A stretch of DNA of 64,000 bases from assembly GCF_000376565.1 (NCBI RefSeq), contig NZ_BARG01000090.1, positions 1-64,000 of the forward strand, in the 5' to 3' direction. Shown here piece by piece: positions 1 through 7,985 of the stretch. Source of the DNA: Streptomyces hokutonensis (GTDB taxonomy: Bacteria > Actinomycetota > Actinomycetes > Streptomycetales > Streptomycetaceae). A program made the translations under genes and the position numbers. How positions within the stretch are numbered: the stretch's first letter is position 1; each line of letters begins with the position of its first letter. Below the pieces are notes generated by a model that ran no database searches, was not told where the DNA came from, and saw only the letters and a list, made by a program, of their open reading frames with translations.

Positions 1-474
1 CCCGGCGAGTGCACCAATTAAAGTAAGCCCCAAGCGGGGTAATTTCGGGCCACCAATTCACGCGATCACGAATGGGGAAGTGGCAGACCTAAGCCGAAGA
101 ACAGAACCCCGCATAACGAAAAGGCAGAATTCAGGCGTGCGGAGGTACCGGAGCCGAACGGCCCCTCGGGCCGGGCGGCGCAACCGAGTCCCGGCCCGAG
201 CAACGCCTTGCTGCTGCTTGTCCCGTCACGGCCGGCACCACCCGAGACTCAGAGCCGCTGTTGCCGCCTACGGTCCGCAGCTGACCCACGGAGCCGCACG
301 CGAAGCCGCCTCGGCCCCGACGGTGCCCGGCCCGCAGGTTGTAGTGCGACATCAGATTGGGGCAGAGCCTGCGTTTTTGCTGGTCACAGCGTTGCGCGTG
401 GGGTGCTTGTGACTACCTACGACGGACATGCGACCCCTCAAATGTCCCTTCTGAGTAGACACATCGGCCCTGAA

Positions 475-700
475 AAGTCGGAATACCTGACCTCGATGCG
501 GACGGAAGGTCAGGAATGCCGACCTCCTGCTATGTGGAAGGTCAGTAATGCTGACCTTCCACTCCAGGTGTCGCCGGAGTGCCGCACCCCTATGGATGCC
601 CAGTCCGCAGGAGTTCGTGCAGGAGATGTGTCACCCCTGGGGGGACACAAGACTCGCCGGAAGTCAGAAATGCCGACCTGGAGGTCAGAAGTACTGACCT
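475..700. repeat. Five 19-bp palindromic iterons (candidate replication origin/operator)
   Basis: Copies start at 475, 507, 539, 661 and 682 and fit AGGTCNGNANTNCYGACCT with few mismatches; the copy at 539 extends to a perfect 10-bp-arm palindrome at 536-560 with a 5-nt spacer. The first three are exactly 32 bp apart and the last two are 21 bp apart. They lie directly upstream of the first RepL-like gene. Seen: the repeats and phase. Inferred: binding sites for the RepL-like proteins, either as origin iterons or as an autoregulatory operator. Confidence 0.8.
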
Positions 701-750
701 TCTGCTACGTTGCTGCACGCCCGGGATCTTGGAAATTTGGAGAGCTGCTC

Positions 751-1449
751 GTGTCCGAGTCACAGCGCCGCCGGCGCGTCGCCAGACCCGCGCCCAACCC
801 TGGTCTGCCGCCGGACGATCCGCTGCGGGCCTTTGGCGAGCGGCTCCGGAAGATCGACGGCCTGGACGACCTGGCACGGTCGTATCCCGGCCGGGAGATC
901 ACGGTCGGCCGTCAGCGTCAGCAGCTGGAGTTCTTCTCCGACCCGGACCGGCCCAACGCCTTCGCGATGGTGGCGTTGGAGTTTTTCCTGGTGATCGCCC
1001 AGTACTACCGGGAGGCGCTGCCTCTGCGGCTGATCCTGCTGCTGATCGCGGGGCAGCGTGCCGGCGGGCGGATCCCGCTCACCCAGGACGACATGGCGGA
1101 GATCCTGGACGTGCCGCGGCAGAAGGTCAACTTGGCGCTGAAGGAGATCATGGGCCACGGCATCGTGATCAAAATCGGGCGCGGCGTCTACCAGTTCAAC
1201 CCGCCGTACTCCTACGTCGCGGCCGAACTGGTCCGGCTGTCCGACGGGAGCACCGAGTATGTTCAGGTGGATCAGGCCGATGCGCTTGCGGAGCTGAGGG
1301 CCGCGGCGCTCCCGGACCTCGTCAGGTTCCCCTCGTTGCAGCACATGCGCGAGGCGATCGATGAGTTCCGCAAGGAGCGGGCCGAGAAGCGCCGGGAGCG
1401 GCGGGAGCGGTTCGAGTTGATGACGACGCAGAAGGAGGGCGAGCGATGA
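751..1449 (+). CDS. RepL-like winged-helix protein, candidate replication initiator
   Basis: This 232-aa basic protein carries a winged-helix domain in its middle: a hydrophobic helix (residues about 75-100), a helix-turn-helix with ITQ-like LTQDDMAEIL and PRQKVNLALKEI, and the wing-plus-tail RGVYQFNPPY that is typical of RepL and related plasmid initiators. The C-terminus is a charged helix rich in E, K and R. The GTG at 751 is chosen because GGAGAG lies 6 nt upstream; an open frame continues upstream to 208 but crosses the iterons. The gene overlaps the next by ATGA. The five iterons just upstream make it a likely iteron-binding initiator or autoregulator. It could instead be a plain transcription factor. 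Confidence 0.7.
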   Translation: MSESQRRRRVARPAPNPGLPPDDPLRAFGERLRKIDGLDDLARSYPGREITVGRQRQQLEFFSDPDRPNAFAMVALEFFLVIAQYYREALPLRLILLLIAGQRAGGRIPLTQDDMAEILDVPRQKVNLALKEIMGHGIVIKIGRGVYQFNPPYSYVAAELVRLSDGSTEYVQVDQADALAELRAAALPDLVRFPSLQHMREAIDEFRKERAEKRRERRERFELMTTQKEGER

Positions 1450-1868
1450 GCAGGGGCATGTTGTTCGCGCCGGTCAACGCCGAGGGCGTCGTCGCGGCCC
1501 TGGACCTGCCGGGTCCGGCCTATCGCGTCCTGTTCGCCTTGCGCTCACGCAGCGAGCCCGGCGGGCGGGTGGAGATGGGTCAACTCCAGATCGCTGCTCT
1601 GCTCGGGCTGAGCCGCCCCAGCATCACGTCCGGCCTGCGCGAGCTGATACTCGCCCGGCTGGTGAAGAAGCAGCGCAACGGCATCTACCGCCTCAACGCG
1701 ATGCTCGCCTCGTACGAGACGCCGGCCGACGCCCGGGCCGCCATCGATGCGATGGACCCCGCGGACCGGCTGGACGACCCGCACTTCGTCGCCCGCTACC
1801 ACCAGGCCGTCCAGGACTACCGCGACCAACTCGCCCTCGAGCGCCGCAAGAAACTGCGCGTGGCCTGA
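1446..1868 (+). CDS. Second RepL-like winged-helix protein
   Basis: This 140-aa protein is a shorter paralogue-like partner of the gene before it: a helix-turn-helix (GQLQIAALLGLSRPSITSGLREL) and a wing ending NGIYRLNAML, the same layout as RepL family members. Its ATG overlaps the upstream stop (ATGA), so the two are translated together. A tandem pair of winged-helix proteins behind one iteron cluster suggests a heteromeric initiator or an initiator plus copy-control protein. That role is inferred from layout, not shown. Confidence 0.65.
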   Translation: MSRGMLFAPVNAEGVVAALDLPGPAYRVLFALRSRSEPGGRVEMGQLQIAALLGLSRPSITSGLRELILARLVKKQRNGIYRLNAMLASYETPADARAAIDAMDPADRLDDPHFVARYHQAVQDYRDQLALERRKKLRVA

Positions 1869-3101
1869 GCTGCGCCCGGCCGACACCACGGCGCTGCACC
1901 TGATCCACGGGTGCAGCGCCGTTCTCATGTGCGGAAGGGGCCGGGCACACCCCGGCGCCCGCACACCCGAACGCGTGAAGCGACCCGCTGCACGGACTGC
2001 GGACCGTGCAGCAGAGCAGCACGACCAGGTCCCGGTCGCAACGGTCGGCAGTCCCGCTGCAGCGCGTGGGAGAGGAGCTCGCCGGGGACCGTTGCTTCCC
2101 GCTGCTGTCCGACCGAGGCCGGCCTGCTGCCCGTGCAGCACCCTTGGGCCGCACGGGTCGTGCGAATACTGCGCCACAGTCCCCGACCCCGCGCAGCAAC
2201 CGGCCTTGCACCCTTCACCACCAGGAGCAGCAGCCCGTTGCGCAATGGACCCTGCACCGTGCAACCGGCAGCAACGGCGGACTTCACCGGGAGCACCGGT
2301 GCCCCGGCCGGACGGGGCTGATCAACACCGGATCTTGCACCCCAATAGTGGCTAGTACAGATAGTGCTTCTGGTGCGGGTTGTAGATCCCTCCCCCTGAG
2401 AGCAGAGCTCGGTCCGGGAGCAGCTGAGAGCACCAGCGCGACGGGACGCGGCGGCACGACGATCGTGGAGCCACTCCGAGGAAACCAGCGGCCTTGGGCC
2501 CTCGAAGCACTGCGCGGGGCCGTGAGCGCCTCTGACGGCCTTGATCGCCGCTCGGGAGCCCGGAGGCCTCAGGCCGCCGCGGACGGCCGTACGGGGCCGG
2601 GAAGGATCATGCGCGCGGGATGCTGGCGGGTCCGGCGTCGAGAATCAGCGGAGCAGTGGTTGGCGCTGGGATCGCGCCGCCTGCTACCTCCTGCTGCCGA
2701 TTATGATAATCAGCATCCCTATTGCCCAGATTGCTACGAGAATGCCGCAGTATCCACGACAACTTACTGGTTCACTGTCACCAGGTTTAGGCCAGTTTCC
2801 CCCGTCTGCCATGCGTCATCCCCCTTCGCCCCTTGAAGGGTATTGCGTGACTGCACGACGGCGCGCTGTGATGCAGGGATTTCCTGCGTCAACTTCCTTC
2901 AGGCACTGTCAGCTTGGGGTCTGAGTTCACCCAGGCGGATCGGGTGGCCGAGGAGGTTGAGGACCAGGCGGTGGTGCGCGGCGTGCAGGGTGCACACGGC
3001 GGCGCGGCGGGCAGTAGCCCCTCTCCCATCCCGTTCTGCGAGCTCCGCTCTCAGGGGCAGGGATCTACAACCCGCACCAGAAGCACTATCTGTACTCACC
3101 A
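1869..3101. other. 1.2-kb gene-free region with degraded coding remnants
   Basis: No frame here has a convincing start, ribosome binding site and codon bias. The part near 2690-2830 is visibly less G+C rich than its surroundings. A minus-strand frame around 2899-3000 reads like a protein end but has no start outside the 79-bp repeat. I read the stretch as rearranged DNA between replication and toxin-antitoxin modules. Confidence 0.5.
2333..2411. repeat. 79-bp inverted repeat, left copy
   Basis: This segment matches the reverse complement of 3039-3117 at 75 of 79 positions. It contains CTTGCACCCCAATAG, then CAGATAGTGCTTCTGG, then a GTTGTAGATCCCT block. No transposase lies between or beside the copies. 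See the right copy for its relation to the neighbouring gene. Confidence 0.85.
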
Positions 3102-3117
3102 CTATTGGGGTGCAAGA
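3039..3117. repeat. 79-bp inverted repeat, right copy
   Basis: This is the reverse-complement partner of 2333-2411. It overlaps the last five codons and stop (TAG) of the minus-strand gene at 3102-3653, so that gene's present C-terminus is supplied partly by the repeat. This suggests recombination or insertion at this point; a shared promoter or terminator cassette is the alternative. Confidence 0.85.
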
Positions 3118-3653
3118 CCGTCCTCGGGCCGCGCCTCCAGGGACTGCGCCAGAGTCTCGCAGTAGCCCAACGACACCGCCGCCTGCATGAGATCGCCTTC
3201 GTTGGCGGCCCGGCAGGCGAACCACATCATCGTCACGATGCTCTGCAACGGGCCGTCCTCGTCGGCGTCGCCTTCCTGCTCCAGGCGCTCGCGCACCACC
3301 CGCTCGGCCTGCTCCAGGACGTCGTACCAGACACCGCCGTACGTATCCGCGCGCACACCGGTCAGGGGCGTCAGCCACAGATCCGCGTGCGACTGGAGCA
3401 GCTGCTCGGGCGGCCGGAAGTCCAGGACGGAGCCGCACGGCATCGAGTCCTGATCGGCGTGAGTCTGCGTGGCCGGCCATTCGGGCAGACCCTCGGAGTG
3501 CGTGGGGCACAGGAACGCGACCCAGGCCGCGCCGGGCCCGTCACCGGCAGCCGGTCCCTCCCGGAGGACCGTCGACTTCGCCTTGCACCGTACGACGGCA
3601 CGCAACGCGGTGAGCTGACGGTGGGCGGACAGCTGTTGAACGAGGGACGGCAC
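3102..3653 (-). CDS. Hypothetical protein, third gene of the toxin-antitoxin operon
   Basis: The predicted 183-aa protein has no recognised family. It holds isolated Cys and His residues (FLCPTHS near residue 49; MPCGS near 72) and an acidic helical C-terminal half. The GTG start at 3653 has AAGGAG 5 nt upstream and lies 17 nt after the toxin gene's stop, so the three genes are probably co-transcribed. Its last residues come from the 79-bp inverted repeat, so the C-terminus may not be original. Function unknown. Confidence 0.6.
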   Translation of the reverse strand: MPSLVQQLSAHRQLTALRAVVRCKAKSTVLREGPAAGDGPGAAWVAFLCPTHSEGLPEWPATQTHADQDSMPCGSVLDFRPPEQLLQSHADLWLTPLTGVRADTYGGVWYDVLEQAERVVRERLEQEGDADEDGPLQSIVTMMWFACRAANEGDLMQAAVSLGYCETLAQSLEARPEDGLAPQ

Positions 3654-3670
3654 GCGGTCTCCTTCGGCGG

Positions 3671-3943
3671 CTAGACCTCGATGTACGCGACGACCACGAC
3701 GGTGCGCAAAGCACTCACCCAGTACAGGAGGCGTACCCGCTCGACTTCGTCGGCGTACTGGCGCAGCTGGGGTCCGGCGGCATCGCCGGGGATCGGCTCG
3801 CCGACGTCCGGGTCGACGGAGACGACGACCAGGGCGCGGTCCAGGGCGTGGACCTCCGACTCGCTGCTGATGTTCTCCAGCTGCTTCGCGGCGGAGTCCG
3901 AGAAGACGATCCGGGCGCGGCGGGAGCCGTGCTGCGGAGCCAT
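3671..3943 (-). CDS. RelE/ParE-type toxin
   Basis: This 90-aa basic-to-mixed protein has the RelE/ParE arrangement: N-terminal strand RIVFSDSAAKQLENI, a helix, a G-P turn region (VGEPIPG), then paired C-terminal strands VERVRLLYWVS and RTVVVVAYIEV. Family members are mRNA interferases or gyrase inhibitors. The ATG at 3943 overlaps the stop of the upstream antitoxin gene (TGATG), the usual coupled order. The role in plasmid addiction is inferred from family and context; which target it has cannot be read from sequence. Confidence 0.7.
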   Translation of the reverse strand: MAPQHGSRRARIVFSDSAAKQLENISSESEVHALDRALVVVSVDPDVGEPIPGDAAGPQLRQYADEVERVRLLYWVSALRTVVVVAYIEV

Positions 3944-4179
3944 CAGGCGACGGCCGGGCGCTGCGAGGCGAGCCGGGCGAGGTGGGCCTCGCGCAGCTCC
4001 TCCCACGGCGTGCAGTCCTCCAGCGACGGCAAGCCGTTGGCCGCGATGTCCTCCAGGACGGCGGCGAACTGGTCGGCGTTCTCGCGGGTCCTGGCCGCGT
4101 ACGCGCGCACCGCGTCGGCGGCCGCGGGCTCCAGCTGCTGCCGGGGATGGTCAGCGGGGGCGGCCGGCTGTTCGCTCAT
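3943..4179 (-). CDS. Probable antitoxin of the RelE-like pair
   Basis: This 78-aa acidic protein starts MSEQPAAP and has two predicted helices (residues about 20-45 and 55-75) with LEDCTPWEELREAHLARL near the end. It has no certain family match. I call it antitoxin because it is small, acidic, lies directly upstream of and translationally overlaps a RelE/ParE-like gene, and is preceded by short repeats that could be its operator. The frame is open further upstream but no better start was found. Confidence 0.55.
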   Translation of the reverse strand: MSEQPAAPADHPRQQLEPAAADAVRAYAARTRENADQFAAVLEDIAANGLPSLEDCTPWEELREAHLARLASQRPAVA

Positions 4180-4405
4180 CGAGGGCTCCAGAGGGCAGAA
4201 CTGGCGTCTGCTCCCACGGTATCGGCCGCCCCGGGCCCTGGGGACCACTCCGGACGAACTGGCTCGCACGAGGGTGCAAGACCCAGAGACCCAGGTGGAC
4301 CCAGCTCCCGGCACGTTCTGAGTCCACCTGAGACGACACCGGTCCCAGGACCCAGGGACCCAGGTTCCGGGCAGGGCATCGCCAGGGCGCGGGGTCCGGC
4401 CGCGC

Positions 4406-4481
4406 GATGACACAGATCAGCTGAACAGTGACATAGATGACCATGCCCACCTGGGAAAACAGGGGGTCGATGACACAGATC
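4406..4481. repeat. Three GATGACACAGATC-like direct repeats
   Basis: Copies begin at 4406 (GATGACACAGATC), 4428 (GTGACATAGATGA) and 4469 (GATGACACAGATC); the spacing is 22 and 41 bp, close to two and four helical turns. An inverted CTGAACAG/CTGTTCAG pair (4421-4428 and 4489-4496) brackets the last two. The set lies between the antitoxin start and the stop of the next minus-strand gene. The rest of 4180-4492 holds no gene. An operator role for the toxin-antitoxin operon is inferred. Confidence 0.55.
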
Positions 4482-4492
4482 GGCCGGACTGT

Positions 4493-4825
4493 TCAGGCAG
4501 GGAGGCCGGGCACGACCTGGCCGTTGGTGATGTGCGTGCGGGCGGTCAGCGCGTGCCCGTCGCACACGGCGTACCCACTACTGCCGCCGTCGACCCGGAC
4601 GGTGTGGGTGGCCGGCTCCGGGCACGGAGCGTCCAGCCGGTCGTACTCCCACGAGGTGAAGCAGGCGACGTCCATGCACCAGGTGCGGTTCCCGCTCGAC
4701 TTCAGCGTGGCGCCGTGCTCGGGGCACACGCCCCACGGCACGACGCACTGCCCCGGACGGTCGGCGGTGTCCTGGAGGGCCTGGGCGTAGAGCTCGGCTG
4801 TGGCGGCGGTGTTCGTTGTGGTCAC
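4493..4825 (-). CDS. Hypothetical Cys-rich protein
   Basis: The 110-aa product has spaced Cys/His pairs (CVVPWGVCPEH near residues 26-36; WCMDVACF; CPEPATH; CDGH) in the order expected of a small zinc-binding protein. No family was recognised. The GTG start at 4825 is supported by GGGAGAG about 8 nt upstream. It is a single gene; its promoter region contains GCGTGACA repeats. Confidence 0.65.
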   Translation of the reverse strand: MTTTNTAATAELYAQALQDTADRPGQCVVPWGVCPEHGATLKSSGNRTWCMDVACFTSWEYDRLDAPCPEPATHTVRVDGGSSGYAVCDGHALTARTHITNGQVVPGLPA

Positions 4826-4902
4826 CCGACGACTCTCCCAGCGCGCCCGCCGCCGGGCAGACGATCCGGGACGAACGCGCACCGTAGCCGGACCCGGATC
4901 GG

Positions 4903-5023
4903 TGTCACGCTGACCGGCCCGGGCCCAAATCGGCCCCTGGGGCCCGTGTTTCCGGGCCGGGCGGGCAGCGTGACAGGTGCCGCGGACACCCGATCGAGGG
5001 AGCGTGACACCCGCTGCGTGACA
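4903..5023. repeat. GCGTGACA repeats upstream of the Cys-rich gene
   Basis: GCGTGACA occurs at 4968, 5002 and 5016, with an inverted copy TGTCACGC at 4903. The spacing is irregular. The cluster fills most of the intergenic stretch between two minus-strand genes. It may be an operator, but chance recurrence in G+C-rich DNA cannot be excluded. Confidence 0.4.
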
Positions 5024-5100
5024 GTGCGCGATCACCGTCTGTACGGGCCCGATGTGGCTGTCGGATGTGCTGGGGCCCGGGCGCCGTGGCACAGGCGGTC

Positions 5101-5745
5101 TCAGTGGGCGTGCGGGGTGACGGTGATGACGGCTTCCGAGCCGACGATCTCCCTCGTGAGCGTGTAGTCCGGGTCACCGTCTTCGTCACCGGGCGTGCAG
5201 GCACTGGTGAGGGAGCCGAACAGGACCGGATCGCCTGCGTCGGCGAGCAGCAGCTGCAGAGCCTGTTCCGCGGCGGGCTGGAGGGCCTGCGGGTCCAGGC
5301 GCAGGCAGACCTCGTACAGGTCGGTCAGCTCGCGTACGTCGAAGCCGTGGCGGAAGGTGCTGTCCGAGTAGGCCCGCGCCAGCTGTCGAAAGGCGGGGTC
5401 GCCGTGCTTCAGCTCCATGGGCAGGTCGTTGAAGGTGTCCATCACGCGCGTGCAGGCCCACAGGGCCAGCGCGGCCACCTCTCCCGGGACTCGGCTCAGC
5501 TGCTCGAGCGCGTCCTCGCGGCAGTCGTCGCAGCCGTCCCGGGCCGCCCCGTACAACCGGGCCACCGCGACGCTGTCCACGCCTCCCAGGGCGCGGGCCT
5601 GACCGCCAAGCCAGGTCGGGTCGTAGGGGGCGGGGCCGCCCAACTCCCGGGCGATGTCCCGCTCATGGCGATGGTCGACAAAGGTCACGGCTCGCTCGCT
5701 CCCGTCGGACAAGACACGCGTGTACGCATCTGAGTGTCCCCGCAC
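5101..5745 (-). CDS. Hypothetical protein with repeated small helices
   Basis: The 214-aa acidic product is almost all alpha-helical by eye, with a CDDCRED motif near residue 70 and a run of Leu/Ala/Gln in LQPAAEQALQLLLADAG near 180. No family was recognised. The start is uncertain: GTG at 5745 has a weak GGAA 6 nt upstream, GTG at 5757 and GTG at 5823 are in frame but lack a ribosome binding site. The upstream stretch carries TCACAGG repeats. Confidence 0.55.
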   Translation of the reverse strand: MRGHSDAYTRVLSDGSERAVTFVDHRHERDIARELGGPAPYDPTWLGGQARALGGVDSVAVARLYGAARDGCDDCREDALEQLSRVPGEVAALALWACTRVMDTFNDLPMELKHGDPAFRQLARAYSDSTFRHGFDVRELTDLYEVCLRLDPQALQPAAEQALQLLLADAGDPVLFGSLTSACTPGDEDGDPDYTLTREIVGSEAVITVTPHAH

Positions 5746-5868
5746 CGCATGTTCCACAACGGTGCCGACCGCAACCGGCCGGAAGCCGAGCGAAGGCGAA
5801 CGGAGCCGACCGCTTCTGATCACAGAGCGGCGCGCCCGGAACCGGCCTGCGGCGGTCAGGTCACAAGC

Positions 5869-5999
5869 TCACAGGTGGCCTCCCGGCAACGCGTCTGCCT
5901 GGTAAAACAGCCTTCCCGCCTCACAGGCATCACAGGTATACCGGGGCATTTGGGGTCTTCGCTGACAGGGTGTGTCACAGGTTCCCGGGAGACCTGTGA
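5869..5999. repeat. TCACAGGT repeats
   Basis: TCACAGG occurs at 5869, 5921, 5930 and 5975, with an inverted ACCTGTGA at 5992. The cluster is upstream of the minus-strand gene ending at 5101 and downstream of the gene starting at 6784. The first arm of 5975-5999 forms a short inverted repeat. A regulatory role is only inferred. Confidence 0.4.
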
Positions 6000-6016
6000 G
6001 GTTGCGCAGGGTGAGG

Positions 6017-6784
6017 TCAGCTCCGGCCGGACCGGGCGCGGGTGAGGAACGCGGCGAGGTCGCCGGCGGCTTCGGGGGCGGCGGTGGCGAGGCGTGCCGC
6101 GAACGCCAGCTGGCCAGCGTCGGCGTCCGGGGCGAGGTGGGCGAGTTCGGTGAGCAGCGCGGCGTGGGTGAGCAGCTGCGCAGGCAGCAGAACGGCCGCG
6201 GCCGCGCGGGCGGCCGGATCCGCGTAGTGCCCGCGGTACGCGGCGAGGGCGCCGGCGAGCCAGGTGTCGACGTCGGCCTGGACGGACCAGCCGGCCCGCC
6301 GGGTGAGTTCGTCCCGGACGGCTTCGTCGCCCTCGCGGGGCTCGGTCTGCTCCAGCGTGCCCAGCTCGCGCAGCGCCTGGAGCTCATCGGCGCGGGCGGC
6401 GATCCGGGCGGCTTCGCGCAGCTCGGCTTGCCGGGCGGCCGCGGCCGCGGCTTCGGCGGCGAGTTCCTCCTGGACGACGACGTCGACGCCGGGGTCGTAC
6501 ACCGCGTCCGGGGCCGCGCCGGCGAGCAGCTGCCCGATGCGCTCCCACTCCGCGAGCTCCGCGCGACCGCGTTCGTCGTCGGCCAGGTGCTCGTGCCGCG
6601 AGTCCTGCCGCGCGTCGAAGCGGGCGTCCTCGATGGCCGACGCGACGTCGGCCGCCGACATCCCCGTCGCCCGGCGACGCACGACCCGCCGTCCGATGCG
6701 CGCGGGGTCGGCCGGCTCGCGGGGCGCCGCCCCGCGAGCGGCGAGAGGCCGGCGGACACTGCGCCGGGTCCAGGGGGTGCTCAT
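6017..6784 (-). CDS. Hypothetical Ala/Arg-rich protein
   Basis: The 255-aa product is dominated by Ala, Arg, Glu and Leu. Residues about 75-150 look like an extended helix or coiled coil (VVVQEELAAEAAAAAARQAELREAA region). No domain was recognised. The ATG at 6784 has GAGG upstream. It lies downstream of the lone tpg gene but is separated from it by a hairpin at 6820-6850, so it is probably transcribed separately. Confidence 0.6.
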   Translation of the reverse strand: MSTPWTRRSVRRPLAARGAAPREPADPARIGRRVVRRRATGMSAADVASAIEDARFDARQDSRHEHLADDERGRAELAEWERIGQLLAGAAPDAVYDPGVDVVVQEELAAEAAAAAARQAELREAARIAARADELQALRELGTLEQTEPREGDEAVRDELTRRAGWSVQADVDTWLAGALAAYRGHYADPAARAAAAVLLPAQLLTHAALLTELAHLAPDADAGQLAFAARLATAAPEAAGDLAAFLTRARSGRS

Positions 6785-6819
6785 CAGGGCCTCGCGTTCG
6801 GGGGTGCGGATAAAGGATC

Positions 6820-6850
6820 GGGCCGCCGCCAGAGCGCTGTGCGGCGGCCC
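6820..6850 (-). terminator. Hairpin terminator after the first tpg gene
   Basis: GGGCCGCCGC at 6820-6829 and GCGGCGGCCC at 6841-6850 form a perfect 10-bp stem with an 11-nt loop, 39 bp beyond the tpg stop. There is no long T run, as is usual for Streptomyces hairpin terminators. Confidence 0.65.
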
Positions 6851-6888
6851 GTGAATAAGGTTTATAGCAGGCCCTGAATTCTGTGTGG

Positions 6889-7482
6889 TCAGAACTCAAT
6901 CTCTATCGACCGCACGTGCGTGAAATCCGCACGGAGACCCTGGGCGCGGGAGCCCCAATCCGTGAAATAGGACTCGGTGATGGCCTCCGCGACGACCGGA
7001 TGCAGGTCTTCCTCCGTCGCACCGGCCTCCTGCAGACGGAGGATCTCAGCGGCGTAGGCGGGTGAGATCGCCGTGCTGATGAACCGCTCGCGGCCGTCGT
7101 CCGAGCTCCCCGTGCACTCGAATCCGAAGTAGGCGTACACCTCCACATGCATACCGGCGGTCGTCGCCGCGCGCTCCCGCGCCTGTGCCCTGACCTGCGG
7201 TTGCCACCGGGATTCGGTCTCCTCCACCAGGACTGCCTGGAGCCTCTTCTGAGGCTTCGTCTGCTGTCCGGCACGATAGCGCTGCACGGTACGGGGCGAG
7301 ACGCCCAGCTGTTCGGCGAGGGCCTTCGTCGACCGCTTGGCCCGCGTGTAGAGGAATTCGATCTGGGACTTTGCGGATTTCGGCGCGGGCCGGGTGAACA
7401 CCTTGCGCTCCGCCCGCACGAGGGCGTCCAGGACCCTGTTGCGGCGCGGGGCAGGCTGCTGTGTGCCGTCGCTGTCGATCAT
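6889..7482 (-). CDS. tpg: Telomere terminal protein Tpg, lone copy
   Basis: This 197-aa protein matches the Tpg family, the proteins that cap and prime the 5' ends of Streptomyces linear replicons. Recognisable blocks are KVFTRPAPKSAKSQI (residues about 29-43), the helix-turn-helix TKALAEQLGVSPRTVQRY, the RWQPQVRAQAR block, and the C-terminal EAGATEEDLH and FTHVRSIEIEF. It shares all of these with the tpg at 14616-15173 but differs clearly between them, e.g. VEVYAYFGFECTG in place of IDTRARLGY. No tap gene is adjacent. It may recognise a different telomere, be a spare, or come from another replicon. Confidence 0.85.
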   Translation of the reverse strand: MIDSDGTQQPAPRRNRVLDALVRAERKVFTRPAPKSAKSQIEFLYTRAKRSTKALAEQLGVSPRTVQRYRAGQQTKPQKRLQAVLVEETESRWQPQVRAQARERAATTAGMHVEVYAYFGFECTGSSDDGRERFISTAISPAYAAEILRLQEAGATEEDLHPVVAEAITESYFTDWGSRAQGLRADFTHVRSIEIEF

Positions 7483-7504
7483 TCATCCAGCAGACACCCG
7501 TTCC

Positions 7505-7521
7505 CCTGTGGACAGATTCCG
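7505..7521. other. DnaA-box-like 17-mer shared with the second candidate origin
   Basis: CCTGTGGACAGATTCCG here and CCTGTGGATAGATTCCG at 27831-27847 differ at one base. Each contains a 9-mer close to the Streptomyces DnaA box (CTGTCCACA and CTATCCACA on the other strand). This copy is just upstream of the tpg start. Function is inferred. Confidence 0.45.
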
Positions 7522-7612
7522 TGGCCGGATGCCCGACCGTTGCTGGAGGGGTTGACGGCACAGGTCAGCGGGTCTTGGGTGGGGGACCACGTCCAGATCA
7601 AGGGGGCTGGCC

Positions 7613-7921
7613 ATGGGGTTGCTGGAGTTCTCCGACCGGCTGCCGCAGTGTTCACGCTGCCGGGGCAGCCTCATCATGAGCGGGGTGGCGCCGCAGGACG
7701 ACGAACACGGGCGGCCGATCCACCTGGAACTGTGCCCGGTGTGCGACACCGGCGACGTGGGCCGCCCGGCGGCCGGCCTTCTTGTCCAGTGGTTCGCCGA
7801 CGACGGCGGTCATGACGAGGATCGCGTCAAGGAAGGCTCACACCTGCTGATGGAGTGGACGAAGGAGTGCATGGCCGTCCACGGCTGGTACTTGCAGGAC
7901 GCCCCGCCCGACCAGCCCTGA
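7613..7921 (+). CDS. DUF6300 family protein
   Basis: The 102-aa protein has the DUF6300 pattern: an N-terminal CSRCRG knuckle with LIMSG, then LELCPVCDTGD about 25 residues on, forming a probable four-Cys zinc site, and a C-terminal helix ending WTKECMAVHGWYL. Function of the family is unknown. ATG at 7613 is preceded by GGGGGCTGGCC-type purine-rich sequence. It is a single gene, codirectional with the next. Confidence 0.7.
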   Translation: MGLLEFSDRLPQCSRCRGSLIMSGVAPQDDEHGRPIHLELCPVCDTGDVGRPAAGLLVQWFADDGGHDEDRVKEGSHLLMEWTKECMAVHGWYLQDAPPDQP

Positions 7922-7985
7922 GCCGGGCGCGTGGTGCCGCGTCGTACGGGCAGCGAGGCCGCCGGGTCGAACTACTGTTGGGGCC

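Noticed and set aside
1..74. Plasmid telomere at the window edge
   Set aside because: No terminal palindrome series of the Streptomyces type is visible; the window appears internal.
475..700. CRISPR array
   Set aside because: The repeats are palindromic and tandemly phased with no unique spacers of constant length.
208..750. N-terminal extension of the first RepL-like gene
   Set aside because: The extension crosses the iterons, shows no coding bias, and a GTG with a good ribosome binding site lies at 751.
1925..2836. Several overlapping frames in the gene-free stretch
   Set aside because: All are low complexity (Arg/Pro/Ala), overlap each other on both strands and lack start signals.
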